Positions 19,028 through 26,877 of a DNA stretch of 64,000 bases are shown here, in pieces (position 1 is the stretch's first letter; each line of letters begins with the position of its first letter). This DNA is from Krasilnikoviella flava (lineage in GTDB: Bacteria > Actinomycetota > Actinomycetes > Actinomycetales > Cellulomonadaceae), in the NCBI RefSeq assembly GCF_900167525.1, contig NZ_FUZQ01000008.1, positions 186,001 to 250,000 of the forward strand, in the 5' to 3' direction. The position numbers and the translations under genes are program-made. The notes beneath the pieces are model-generated. The model did no database searches and was not told the DNA's origin. It worked only from the letters and a program-made list of their open reading frames with translations.

Positions 19028-20656
19028 TCACTCGGCGGTCGCGGACTCGTCGATGCCGAGCGTCGCGAAGTCGAGCGTGGCGGGGGCCGCGATGGAGTGG
19101 GACGACTCGACGCCCTCCAGCCAGCCCTGGGCCACCATGAAGTCGGTGCTCCAGGCGAAGACGGGCGCGCACCCGGCGTCGTAGGCGGCCTCGCCGGCCT
19201 CGACGTAGGTCTCGTCCGACCCGGTCGTAAGGGCCTCGCGGAGCAGCCCGGTGGTTGTCTCGTCGGAGCACTGCAGGTGGTTGAGCCCGCCGTCCGGGTC
19301 CCAGAAGACGTGGCCGTGCATGAACGCGTTGTTGGAGTCGGGCCACGTGGCGGGCGCGATGAGCACGTCCGGCGCGTCCTCGGGGTTCTCGGGGAAGTCG
19401 CCGAACACCTCGGAGGACTGGTGGCTGGTGACCGTCGCGGTCATCCCGAGCGATTGCAGCTGGGCGGCGACGATGTTCGCCATCTGCTCGGCGTCCGACC
19501 CGCCGGCGTTGTAGCCGATCTGGATCTCGATGCCCGGCGCCAGCGACCCGACCCACTCCTCGAGCGCGGCCGGGTCGTGCACGACCTCGCGGGTGTCGAC
19601 CCCGGGGGGCAGGGCACCCTTCGGGTAGTAGCCCTGGGCCACCTCGGAGCTGACGCCCGTGACCTGGTCGACGATCGACGCCCAGTCGATCCCCTCGAAG
19701 AGGGTCCGGCGGGACTCGGCGTCGGCGAGCAGGTCGCGGTTCGGGTTCATGTACATGACGCCCACCTGGAAGGACGGCAGCGCGAACGCCTCCAGTGCCT
19801 CGGAGTCGAGGTACTTCTGACGCGACGCCGTCGGCACCCCGGACAGCAGGGCGTGCAGGTCGCCGCTCTCCAGCTCGAGCTGCATCGCAGAGATCTCGGT
19901 GTAGACGGGCAGCTCCACCGTGGTGAACGTGGGGTCGAGGTTGCCCCAGTAGTCGTCGAAGTAGGTGAGCTCGTACCCCTCCCCCACGACCGCCTTCGAC
20001 AGCACGTAGGGACCGGTGCCCGCCGAGTGGGTCGACAGCCAGGCCTGCGCGAAGTCGTCGCCGCCGTGCTCGGTGAGCGCCGTCGGGCTGATCATCCGCG
20101 GCCCGTACGGAGAGGCCAGGTAGTCGAGGAACGCCGAGTTCGGCTCGGCGAGAGTCACCGTGACGGTGTGGTCGTCCACCTCCTCGACGTCCTCGACGCC
20201 CTGGACCATGTAGGCAGGTCCGGCGTCCACGTCGAGGCGACGCTGGAACGACGCCCCGACCGCCGACGCGTCGAAGGCGGTGCCGTCGTGGAAGGTCACG
20301 CCCTGGCGCAGCGTGAACGTGTACTCCGTGAAGTCGTCGCTGACCTGCCACGACTCCGCGAGGGACGGGACGACGGTCGCCGCCTCGTGGTTGCCCGCCT
20401 CGTAGCGCACCAGCCCTTCGTACGCGTTGGTGGTGATGGCCAGGCCGTTGCCCGAGTAGTAGACGTCGGGGTCCGGCGGCTGGCCGATGTCGTTGAGCAC
20501 CCCGAGCCGCAGCACGCCGTCGGTGGGTGCGGCGGCCGTGGCGGCGCTGTCGCCGAGCTCCCCGTCGGAGCAGCCGGAGAGCAGGAGGGTGCCGACGGCG
20601 AGGAGCGCCAGGGTGCGCCTCGCCATGACGGGCACACGGCGCGTGCGTGAGGTCAT
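19028..20656 (-). CDS. ABC transporter substrate-binding lipoprotein, family 5 (system A)
   Basis: A 542-residue SBP_bac_5 protein. The signal peptide has a lipobox LLLSGC with Cys29 as the lipidated residue. Family blocks include LRLGVLNDIGQPPDPDVYY, FTLRQGVTFHDGTAFDASAVG and AGTGPYVLSKAVVGEGYELT. It is separated by 44 bases from the ureohydrolase gene upstream. It should bring its ligand to the permeases at 13661 and 14662. Because the adjacent enzymes hydrolyse guanidino groups, an arginine-derived or other guanidino compound or short peptide is a reasonable ligand; nickel is an alternative because NikA belongs to the same family. Confidence 0.9.
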   Translation of the reverse strand: MTSRTRRVPVMARRTLALLAVGTLLLSGCSDGELGDSAATAAAPTDGVLRLGVLNDIGQPPDPDVYYSGNGLAITTNAYEGLVRYEAGNHEAATVVPSLAESWQVSDDFTEYTFTLRQGVTFHDGTAFDASAVGASFQRRLDVDAGPAYMVQGVEDVEEVDDHTVTVTLAEPNSAFLDYLASPYGPRMISPTALTEHGGDDFAQAWLSTHSAGTGPYVLSKAVVGEGYELTYFDDYWGNLDPTFTTVELPVYTEISAMQLELESGDLHALLSGVPTASRQKYLDSEALEAFALPSFQVGVMYMNPNRDLLADAESRRTLFEGIDWASIVDQVTGVSSEVAQGYYPKGALPPGVDTREVVHDPAALEEWVGSLAPGIEIQIGYNAGGSDAEQMANIVAAQLQSLGMTATVTSHQSSEVFGDFPENPEDAPDVLIAPATWPDSNNAFMHGHVFWDPDGGLNHLQCSDETTTGLLREALTTGSDETYVEAGEAAYDAGCAPVFAWSTDFMVAQGWLEGVESSHSIAAPATLDFATLGIDESATAE

Positions 20657-20700
20657 GGTGGTCTTCTCTCTGTGCTGGCTCGGCAGGATGTGCGGGCGGT

Positions 20701-21924
20701 TCAGTCGGACGTGCGGAAGACCTGGTTGCGGCGGTTGCCGTCGGCGTCCAGGCCGATCGCGTACGGGTGCAGGTAGTCGGGCTCCGTGATGCCCTTGCGG
20801 TGCATCGCGATGCCGGTCATGGCCTCGCGGACCGCCCGGTTGGCGAGCAGCGCGGTGATCTCGCCGCGGTCGTCGTAGGGCGGGGAGACTTCGACGACGT
20901 CCATCGCGACGATCCCGACCTCGGCGGCGAGGCGTCGCACGGCCCGGAGGATGTCGTTCGAGGTGATGCCGCCGGGCTCCGGGGTACCAGTGCCGGGGGC
21001 GTAGGCCGGGTCGCAGACGTCGATGTCGAGTGAGATGTACAGGTGGTCGGCCTGGTCCAGCGCCTCGTCGACGGCCCGCTCGAGGACCTTGTCGAAGCCC
21101 TCCCGGACGATCTCGGCCATGAAGTGGGTGCGCATGCGCTGGTCGTCCATCCAGTCGAGCGTCTGCTGGTCGGGCCAGTAGCCGCGCAGACCCACCTGGA
21201 CGAAGTTCTTGCCCGGCACGGCGCCGGAGTCGATGAGGTGTCGCATGGGAGTGCCGTGCGAGGCCAGCGACCCCGGCATGTCGGAACCCGTGTCGGCGTG
21301 GGCGTCGAAGTGGACGATGCCGACCTTGCCGTGGCCGTAGTGGTCGGCGACCGCCGTCGCGGACGGCCACGTGATCGCGTGGTCCCCACCCAGGACGATC
21401 GGGACGGCCCCGGCGTCGACCACGGTGCCGATGAACTTGCGCACCTCCTCGAACGTCTTCGCGGTGTTGCCGACGAAGACCGGCGCGTCGCCGTAGTCGG
21501 CCATCACCAGCTCCTCGAACGCGTCGACGTGGGTGTCGAGCGAGAAGTGCGGGCGCCCGTAGCCGCCCTTGTAGTCGCAGGCCCGGATCGCGAGCGGGCC
21601 GTGGTTGGTGCCGGTGCGGCCGGTCGCGGTGGAGTCCCACGGGACGCCCAGCACCGCGACGTCGACGCCCGCCGCGCGGAGGTCGTCAGGGGTGAGCGCG
21701 ACAGGCAGCTTGCCGAAGGTCTGGATGCCGGCGAACCCGCCCTCGGCCTTGCGGTTCGCGAACAGCAGCCCCGGCGGGCGGCCTTCGTTGTAGTCGTCGG
21801 TAGCCCCGTGTCCCTCCAGCCCCTGGCCGAGCCGGCGGGGCTGCTCCCAGAACCCGTCGGGCCACAGATCGTGGTGGTGGTCGTGCTGGTCGTCGTGCTG
21901 GTCGTGGCTGTGGTCGTGCGACAT
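20701..21924 (-). CDS. Arginase/agmatinase-family ureohydrolase, paralogue 2
   Basis: A 407-residue ureohydrolase. All six binuclear metal ligands are visible: His182 (GGDHAIT), Asp207, His209 and Asp211 (FDAHAD), Asp300 and Asp302 (SLDIDVCDP). These enzymes split guanidino compounds into urea and an amine using manganese or, in some guanidinases, nickel. The first 20 residues are extremely rich in His and Asp (MSHDHSHDQHDDQHDHHHDL), a likely metal-binding tail; the chain is about 90 residues longer than typical agmatinases at the N-terminus. It is a tandem paralogue of the next gene, with many identical blocks. Substrate is unresolved: agmatine, guanidinobutyrate, guanidine, arginine or a clavam-like guanidine are all possible. 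Confidence 0.9.
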   Translation of the reverse strand: MSHDHSHDQHDDQHDHHHDLWPDGFWEQPRRLGQGLEGHGATDDYNEGRPPGLLFANRKAEGGFAGIQTFGKLPVALTPDDLRAAGVDVAVLGVPWDSTATGRTGTNHGPLAIRACDYKGGYGRPHFSLDTHVDAFEELVMADYGDAPVFVGNTAKTFEEVRKFIGTVVDAGAVPIVLGGDHAITWPSATAVADHYGHGKVGIVHFDAHADTGSDMPGSLASHGTPMRHLIDSGAVPGKNFVQVGLRGYWPDQQTLDWMDDQRMRTHFMAEIVREGFDKVLERAVDEALDQADHLYISLDIDVCDPAYAPGTGTPEPGGITSNDILRAVRRLAAEVGIVAMDVVEVSPPYDDRGEITALLANRAVREAMTGIAMHRKGITEPDYLHPYAIGLDADGNRRNQVFRTSD

Positions 21925-21971
21925 GTGTGTCCTCGGGGTCGTCGGGTGGGACGTCGGTGGTGCCGGGTGAG

Positions 21972-23207
21972 TCAGGCCGGGGCGTCCCGGAACACCTGCG
22001 TGCGGCGGCCGCCGGCAGCGGCGAGGTTGAGCGCGTGCGGGTCGGCGTAGTCCGGGCCGACGAGCCCCAGACGACGCATCGCCGTCCCGGTCAGGGCCTC
22101 CCCGATCGCCCGGTTCGCGAGCAGCACCGTGATCTCGCCGTCGTTGTCGTAGGGCGGGGAGACCTCGACGACGTCCATCCCGACGATCCCGACCTCGGCC
22201 GAGAGCCGTCGCACGGCCCGCAGGACGTCGATGGAGGTGATGCCGCCCGAGACCGGGGTACCGGTACCGGGGGCGAAGGCTGGGTCGCAGACGTCGATGT
22301 CGAGCGAGATGTACAGGTGGTCGGCCTGGTCCAGCGCCTCGTCGACCGCCCGCTCGAGGACCTTGTCGAAACCGTCGCGGTCGATCTCCGCCATGAAGTG
22401 CGTCCGCATCTGGCGCTCGTCCATCCAGTCGAGCGTCTCCTGGTCGGGCCAGTAGCCGCGCAGGCCCACCTGGACGAAGTTCTTGCCTGGCACCGCGCCC
22501 GAGTCGATGAGCTTGCGCATGGGAGTGCCGTGCGAGGCCAGTGCCCCGTTCATGTCGGCGCCGACGTCGGCATGGGCGTCGAAGTGGACGATGCCGACGT
22601 TGCCGTGGCCGTAGTGGTCGGCGACCGCCGTCGCGCACGGCCACGTGATCGCGTGGTCGCCGCCCATGACGATGGGGATCGCGCCCGACGTGACGACGGT
22701 CCCCACGAACTTGCGGACCGACTCGAAGGTCGCCGCCGTGTTGCCGACGTGGATCGGCGAGTCGCCGTAGTCGCACATCGTGAGCACCTCGAACGGGTCG
22801 ACCCGCACGTCCAGGTGCTTGCTGGGGAACCCGTAGCCGGCGAAAGCCGGGACCTGGCGCAGCGCGAGCGGGCCGTGGTTCGTGCCGGACCGGCCGCCGG
22901 CCGTGGAGTCCCACGGCACGCCCAGCACCGCGACGTCGACGCCCGCGGCCACCAGGTCGTCCGGGGTGAGCGCCATCGGGAGCCGGGCGAAGGTCCGGAT
23001 GCCCGAGTGCCCGCCGCCGCGCCGCCGGTTGACGTGCAGCAGCCCGGGCGGGCGGCCCTCGTTGTAGTCGTCGGTAGCCCCGTGTCCCTCGAGCCCTTCG
23101 CCCAGCCGACGCGGCTGCTCCCAGAAGCCTTCCGGCCACCGGTCGTGGTCGTGGTGGGCGTGCCCGCCCGCATCGTGGTGTCCGTGGTCGTCGTGCTCGG
23201 AGGTCAT
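21972..23207 (-). CDS. Arginase/agmatinase-family ureohydrolase, paralogue 1
   Basis: A 411-residue ureohydrolase with His185, Asp210, His212, Asp214, Asp303 and Asp305 as metal ligands. Its N-terminus is again His-rich (MTSEHDDHGHHDAGGHAHHD) before the shared FWEQPRRL and GHGATDDYNEGRPPGLL blocks. It is the first structural gene after the LacI regulator and follows a 138-base intergenic region with two LacI-type operators. The two paralogues differ mainly in the loop after GTNHGPLA (QVPAFAGYGFPSKHLDV against CDYKGGYGRPHFSLDT), which in this fold is close to the active-site mouth. They may therefore act on different guanidines or form a hetero-oligomer. Confidence 0.9.
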   Translation of the reverse strand: MTSEHDDHGHHDAGGHAHHDHDRWPEGFWEQPRRLGEGLEGHGATDDYNEGRPPGLLHVNRRRGGGHSGIRTFARLPMALTPDDLVAAGVDVAVLGVPWDSTAGGRSGTNHGPLALRQVPAFAGYGFPSKHLDVRVDPFEVLTMCDYGDSPIHVGNTAATFESVRKFVGTVVTSGAIPIVMGGDHAITWPCATAVADHYGHGNVGIVHFDAHADVGADMNGALASHGTPMRKLIDSGAVPGKNFVQVGLRGYWPDQETLDWMDERQMRTHFMAEIDRDGFDKVLERAVDEALDQADHLYISLDIDVCDPAFAPGTGTPVSGGITSIDVLRAVRRLSAEVGIVGMDVVEVSPPYDNDGEITVLLANRAIGEALTGTAMRRLGLVGPDYADPHALNLAAAGGRRTQVFRDAPA

Positions 23208-23230
23208 GGCGGTGACCGTAGGACGCTGCC

Positions 23231-23244
23231 AAATCGTTTATCCA
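23231..23244. promoter_or_regulatory. LacI-type operator, proximal to ureohydrolase start
   Basis: CAAATCGTTTATCC contains AATCGTTT, a near-palindromic LacI operator core of the AAnCGnTT type. It is about 24 bases upstream of the ureohydrolase start and overlaps GGATAAACG on the minus strand, a possible -10 region. A matching inverted copy lies at 23332, about 100 bases away. Confidence 0.45.
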
Positions 23245-23331
23245 GGGGTGCAGGCCACTCGAAACGCACCTTTAACCCCGGTCGTTCAACCTTCGGGACC
23301 TGACACTCGTTCGCACCGTGCGCGAAACAGT

Positions 23332-23344
23332 GGTGAAACGATTA
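23332..23344. promoter_or_regulatory. LacI-type operator, distal copy
   Basis: GGTGAAACGATTA carries AAACGATT, the reverse complement of the core at 23233. It lies directly beside the stop codon of the LacI gene. Two operators about 100 bases apart around a promoter fit repression by looping by the adjacent LacI protein. Confidence 0.45.
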
Positions 23345-23345
23345 G

Positions 23346-24395
23346 TCAGCCACGGCGGGCCAGAAGGTCCCCCGCCGTCGAGGCCCGCAGGTGGACCGGC
23401 GCGGGGACGGTCCTGACCGTCCGAGCCGCGATCACCGGGTCCTCGTCACCCTCGACGAGGGCGACCAGCCGCTCGACGCAGGCGACACCGAGCGCGTGGG
23501 CCGGCAGCTCCACCGCCGTCACGGGCGGGTCCTCGGCCGCGAGCGCCGTCTCGTCGGCGCAGGCGGCGACCAGCACGTCGCTGCCGGGCACGCGGCCCGC
23601 CGCGCGCAGGGCCTCCATCGCGCCGCGGACGACGAAGGACGACGCGCCCAGCACGAGGTCCACGTCGGGGTGGGCGGCCAGCACAGGCTCCAGCAGCGTC
23701 CGGTGGCGTGCCACGGAGCGATCGCCGAACGTCGTCCCGACCAGCACCGGCGTGGTGCCCTGCTCCGCGCACCACCGCGCGACGATGTCGCGCAGCAAGA
23801 TCCCCCACCCGCTGTGCGCGTCAGGGGCGGCGAGCAGCGGCCGGCGGGCGCCGTGCGCGGCGGCGGCGTCGAGGACGGCGCGCACCGCCGTCTCGTGGTC
23901 GGCCGCGACCACCGCGCACTGCGACATCTGGGGCGGCACGTGCTCGCCAGCGACCACGGGGACCGGCATCTCCATCAGCTCACGGGCGCGCAGGTCGTCG
24001 CCGATCGGGTCGACCACCACGACGCCGTCGACCCGCGGCGTCGTCGCGCGAGGCTGGGACGCGTCCGACGAGAGGACGACCACGTCGAGGTCGTGCCGGT
24101 GAGCCGTCTCGATGGCCCCCGCAAGGAAGTCCCGGAAGTACGGGGTCGCCAGCGCCGCCGCCGAGCTCTGGTGGTGGATGCCGATCGCCTGCGCGCGCCC
24201 CGTGCGCAACCCTCGGGCCAGCGAGTTCGCCACGTAGCCCAGCTCGTCCGCGGTCTCCTGGACCCGGGCCCTCGTCGTGTCGGTCATCCGGCCGCGGCCG
24301 GCCAGCGCATGCGACGCCGTCGCGACGGACACACCTGCGGCCGCGGCGACCTGCTTGAGCGTGACCGGCCCCGTGGCACGCCGCCTGCTCGTCAT
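23346..24395 (-). CDS. LacI-family transcriptional regulator of the ureohydrolase locus
   Basis: A 349-residue regulator with the LacI helix-turn-helix at the N-terminus (VTLKQVAAAAGVSVATASHAL, residues about 11-31) and hinge NSLARGLRTG, followed by a periplasmic-binding-protein-like effector domain. It is the most upstream gene of the minus-strand run and is followed by two operator-like sites before the first ureohydrolase gene. It therefore probably represses the locus until a locus substrate or derived metabolite binds. LacI regulators usually sense sugars or nucleosides, so its presence with ureohydrolases is unusual. Confidence 0.9.
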   Translation of the reverse strand: MTSRRRATGPVTLKQVAAAAGVSVATASHALAGRGRMTDTTRARVQETADELGYVANSLARGLRTGRAQAIGIHHQSSAAALATPYFRDFLAGAIETAHRHDLDVVVLSSDASQPRATTPRVDGVVVVDPIGDDLRARELMEMPVPVVAGEHVPPQMSQCAVVAADHETAVRAVLDAAAAHGARRPLLAAPDAHSGWGILLRDIVARWCAEQGTTPVLVGTTFGDRSVARHRTLLEPVLAAHPDVDLVLGASSFVVRGAMEALRAAGRVPGSDVLVAACADETALAAEDPPVTAVELPAHALGVACVERLVALVEGDEDPVIAARTVRTVPAPVHLRASTAGDLLARRG

Positions 24396-24477
24396 GCGCA
24401 GACCTTACCTGCGAGCGTCCCCCAAGGACGGGCGAGTCGGACCGGGACGGGCGCTCCGCGGGGCACGCCCTCGCACG

Positions 24478-24861
24478 TCAGACGTCCATCGGCGTGAGGA
24501 CGGCGATCCGCCACCCGTCGTCCGTGCGCACGAGCTGGTACACGAACCGCTCCGTGCCCTCGCCCGGCCCATCGTGGTGCCAGGTCACGTCGGCCCACAC
24601 GCTGTGTGCCGTGGCTGCCACGACGCGCACGTCCGACGTCATGCCCGTGACGCCCTCGTACTGGCTCCACGACGACCCGAAGAACTGCTCCGTCTGCGTC
24701 CGGCTCGTCACCGGCAGCGACTGCCCCGGGAACAGGATCAGCGCGGGCACCGCGTACAGGTCCGCCACCGCCGCCTCGTCGCGGTCCAGCAGGGCCTGCC
24801 GGTAGCGGTCGAAGAACTCCGCGGCCACGGCGTCCGGCGCGTCCGTGCGGTCGGTGGTCAT
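24478..24861 (-). CDS. NTF2/SnoaL-like small protein
   Basis: A 127-residue protein matching the nuclear transport factor 2 fold: an N-terminal helix FFDRYRQALLDRDEAAVADLYAVP and a late sheet with WADVTWHHDGPGEGTERFVYQLVRTDDGWRI. Such proteins are ketosteroid-isomerase-like enzymes, polyketide cyclases or ligand-binding proteins; no catalytic residue allows a choice. It has no signal peptide. The ATG at 24861 has GAGGAGG nine bases upstream. It is 82 bases upstream of the LacI gene on the same strand and may be read through into it, but nothing links the functions. Confidence 0.75.
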   Translation of the reverse strand: MTTDRTDAPDAVAAEFFDRYRQALLDRDEAAVADLYAVPALILFPGQSLPVTSRTQTEQFFGSSWSQYEGVTGMTSDVRVVAATAHSVWADVTWHHDGPGEGTERFVYQLVRTDDGWRIAVLTPMDV

Positions 24862-24981
24862 GTCGTCGCCTCCTCGTCGATCGGTACCTCGACCGTACGC
24901 GCGGACCCGCACACGAGTCTCTGCCCGTCGTCTGTCCCCCGAACCCTTGCGGTGGCGCCGGCGTGGTGGTGAGCTCCTCAC

Positions 24982-25911
24982 GTGGAATCGGCGGTCGAAG
25001 CGCAGCTGCGCAAGCAGATCATGGCGTGGGTGGGCGAGCGGGCCGAGGCCAACGGCGGGTTCCTGCGACGCGACGAGCTGCTCGACTTCCACCTCGACGG
25101 CGAGAAGCTGCCGGTCATCGACTACTCGCGCGGCATCCGCAACCCGGCGTCGTTCAACTCGACACTCTCGATCGTCAGCGCCGCCGATGGCCCGTATGAC
25201 GACACGGAGTCCGAGGACGGCCTGCTGCACTACGCGTACCGCAAGGGCGACCCCTGGTCCGGTGACAACCGCAAGCTCCGGCATGCCATGGAGACCGGGA
25301 TGCCCCTCATCCTGTTCCGCAAGGAGATCGCCAACATCTATACGCCCGTGTTCCCGGTGTACGTCGTCGACGACGAGCCCGAGAACCGGCAGTTCCTCAT
25401 CGCCCTCGACGAGGCGTTCCGTTTCATCCACGACCCCGCCCACCTCAGCGAGCCGCAGCGGGAGTACGCTCTGCGCCTCGCGAGGCAACGCCTGCACCAG
25501 CCCGCCTTCCGCACGCGCGTGCTCGTCGCCTACGACACCAGGTGCACGATCTGCGAGCTCAAGCACGGCGCCCTGCTCGACGCCGCGCACATCGTGCCGG
25601 ACGGGCACGAGCTCGGCGCCCCGACGGTGAACAACGGGCTCGCCCTGTGCAAGATCCATCACGCCGCGTACGACCAGAACATGCTCGGAGTGACGCCGGA
25701 CCATGAGGTGCGCATCTCGTTCCGACTCCTCGAGGAGATCGACGGGCCCATGCTGAAGCACGGCCTGCAGGAGATGCACGGACGGGCCCTCTCCCTGCCT
25801 CGGCGACCGGCCGATCGACCCGATCGCGATCACCTGGCCTGGCGCTACGAGCATTTCGACGCGGCAGCCCCTCGGACCACGCACCATCGGGCGGCAGAGC
25901 AGCACCGCTGA
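24982..25911 (+). CDS. HNH endonuclease, putative restriction type (COG3440-like)
   Basis: A 309-residue protein. The N-terminal half (to about residue 150) has the VFPVYVVDDEPENRQF stretch typical of putative restriction endonucleases of this family. The C-terminal nuclease has CTIC (Cys188, Cys191), AAHI with His203, NNGLALCKIHHAAYD with Asn217/Asn218 and His226. No methyltransferase or specificity subunit is nearby, so if it restricts DNA it may recognise modified DNA by itself. The GTG start at 24982 lacks a strong Shine-Dalgarno. It is isolated on the plus strand between unrelated genes, consistent with a transferred defence gene. Confidence 0.82.
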   Translation: MESAVEAQLRKQIMAWVGERAEANGGFLRRDELLDFHLDGEKLPVIDYSRGIRNPASFNSTLSIVSAADGPYDDTESEDGLLHYAYRKGDPWSGDNRKLRHAMETGMPLILFRKEIANIYTPVFPVYVVDDEPENRQFLIALDEAFRFIHDPAHLSEPQREYALRLARQRLHQPAFRTRVLVAYDTRCTICELKHGALLDAAHIVPDGHELGAPTVNNGLALCKIHHAAYDQNMLGVTPDHEVRISFRLLEEIDGPMLKHGLQEMHGRALSLPRRPADRPDRDHLAWRYEHFDAAAPRTTHHRAAEQHR

Positions 25912-26019
25912 GTCTCGCCCTGCCCGTCGGTCACCATCGACACGCGGGATGTCCAGCAGGGCATCACCGCGAGAACCTGACGGGAGACCACAGATGAGCA
26001 TCACCATGACCCCGCACAC

Positions 26020-26877
26020 GTGGTTCCAGGCCACTCCGTGCTGAGGCGGGTCGCGGACGGCGTGTGGGTGCACCAGAGCGAGCTGCTCCGGAACAACGCC
26101 GTGGTCGTGCAGGGCGGCAACGGCGCGCTCCTCGTCGATCCCGGGCTCACGGGCGACGAGATGACGTGCCTCGCGAACGACCTTCGCGACATGGGCGTGC
26201 CGGTGGTGGCGGGTTTCGCGACGCATCCCGACTGGGACCACGTGCTCTGGCACGCCGAGCTCGGCGAGGCGCCCCGTTACGGCACGGCCCGCTGCGCGGC
26301 CGACCTGCGACGCGTGCTGTCGGACCCGGACTGGAAGGTTCGCGTCGCCGAGGGGCTGCCGCCGGAGATCGCCGAGGACGTGCCGCTGGACGGGTACGGC
26401 CTCGTCACCGGTCTGCCGGACGGGACGACGCGGATCCCGTGGGACGGCCCCCACGTCCGGGTCATCCAGCACCCGGCGCACTCCCCGGGCCATGCGGCGC
26501 TGCTGGTCGAGGAGCACCGGGTCCTCGTGGCCGGGGACATGCTCTCGGACGTCTTCATCCCGATGCTCGACATCTTCGACGACACGAACGACCCGATCGA
26601 CGACTACCTCCGCGGGCTGGATCTGCTGGCGCAGGTGGCCGACGACGTCGATGCCGTGGTTCCGGGACACGGGTCCGTCGGAAGCGCTGATCAGCTTCGC
26701 TCACGGGTCGCGCAGGACCGCGCGTATCTGCATGCCCTGCGGGACGGCAGGGCTCCCGACGACCCGAGGATCGGCCCGTCGGCCGAGCCCGGCTGGGAAT
26801 GGGTGAGCGACATCCATGAAGGGCAGGCCCAGAGCGTCGCCGCCCGCCGACGCGCGGTCGCCGGGACAACCGACTAG
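26020..26877 (+). CDS. Metallo-beta-lactamase-fold hydrolase
   Basis: A cytoplasmic MBL-fold protein of about 280 residues. The metal motif reads HPDWDH instead of the usual HxHxDH, so the second His is Asp. Other ligands are in place: AHSPGH, AGDML and VPGHG. Products range from lactonases to glyoxalase II-like thioesterases; the substrate is unknown. The start is uncertain: GTG at 26020 or 26038. An ATG at 25994 with GGGAGACC upstream opens a 16-codon frame (MSITMTPHTWFQATPC) that stops at 26042; one extra base would join it to this gene, so a 5-prime frameshift is possible. It converges with the next gene and overlaps it by four bases. Confidence 0.8.
   Translation: MVPGHSVLRRVADGVWVHQSELLRNNAVVVQGGNGALLVDPGLTGDEMTCLANDLRDMGVPVVAGFATHPDWDHVLWHAELGEAPRYGTARCAADLRRVLSDPDWKVRVAEGLPPEIAEDVPLDGYGLVTGLPDGTTRIPWDGPHVRVIQHPAHSPGHAALLVEEHRVLVAGDMLSDVFIPMLDIFDDTNDPIDDYLRGLDLLAQVADDVDAVVPGHGSVGSADQLRSRVAQDRAYLHALRDGRAPDDPRIGPSAEPGWEWVSDIHEGQAQSVAARRRAVAGTTD

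Noticed and set aside
20657-23345. Guanidine riboswitch upstream of the ureohydrolases
   Set aside because: I could not find the conserved guanidine-I, -II or -III features in the leader; two LacI-type operator cores explain the region better.
6611-24395. A complete clavam or clavulanate biosynthetic cluster
   Set aside because: Only ureohydrolase, ArgJ-type and Opp-type genes are shared. No carboxyethylarginine synthase, beta-lactam synthetase or clavaminate synthase is present in the window.
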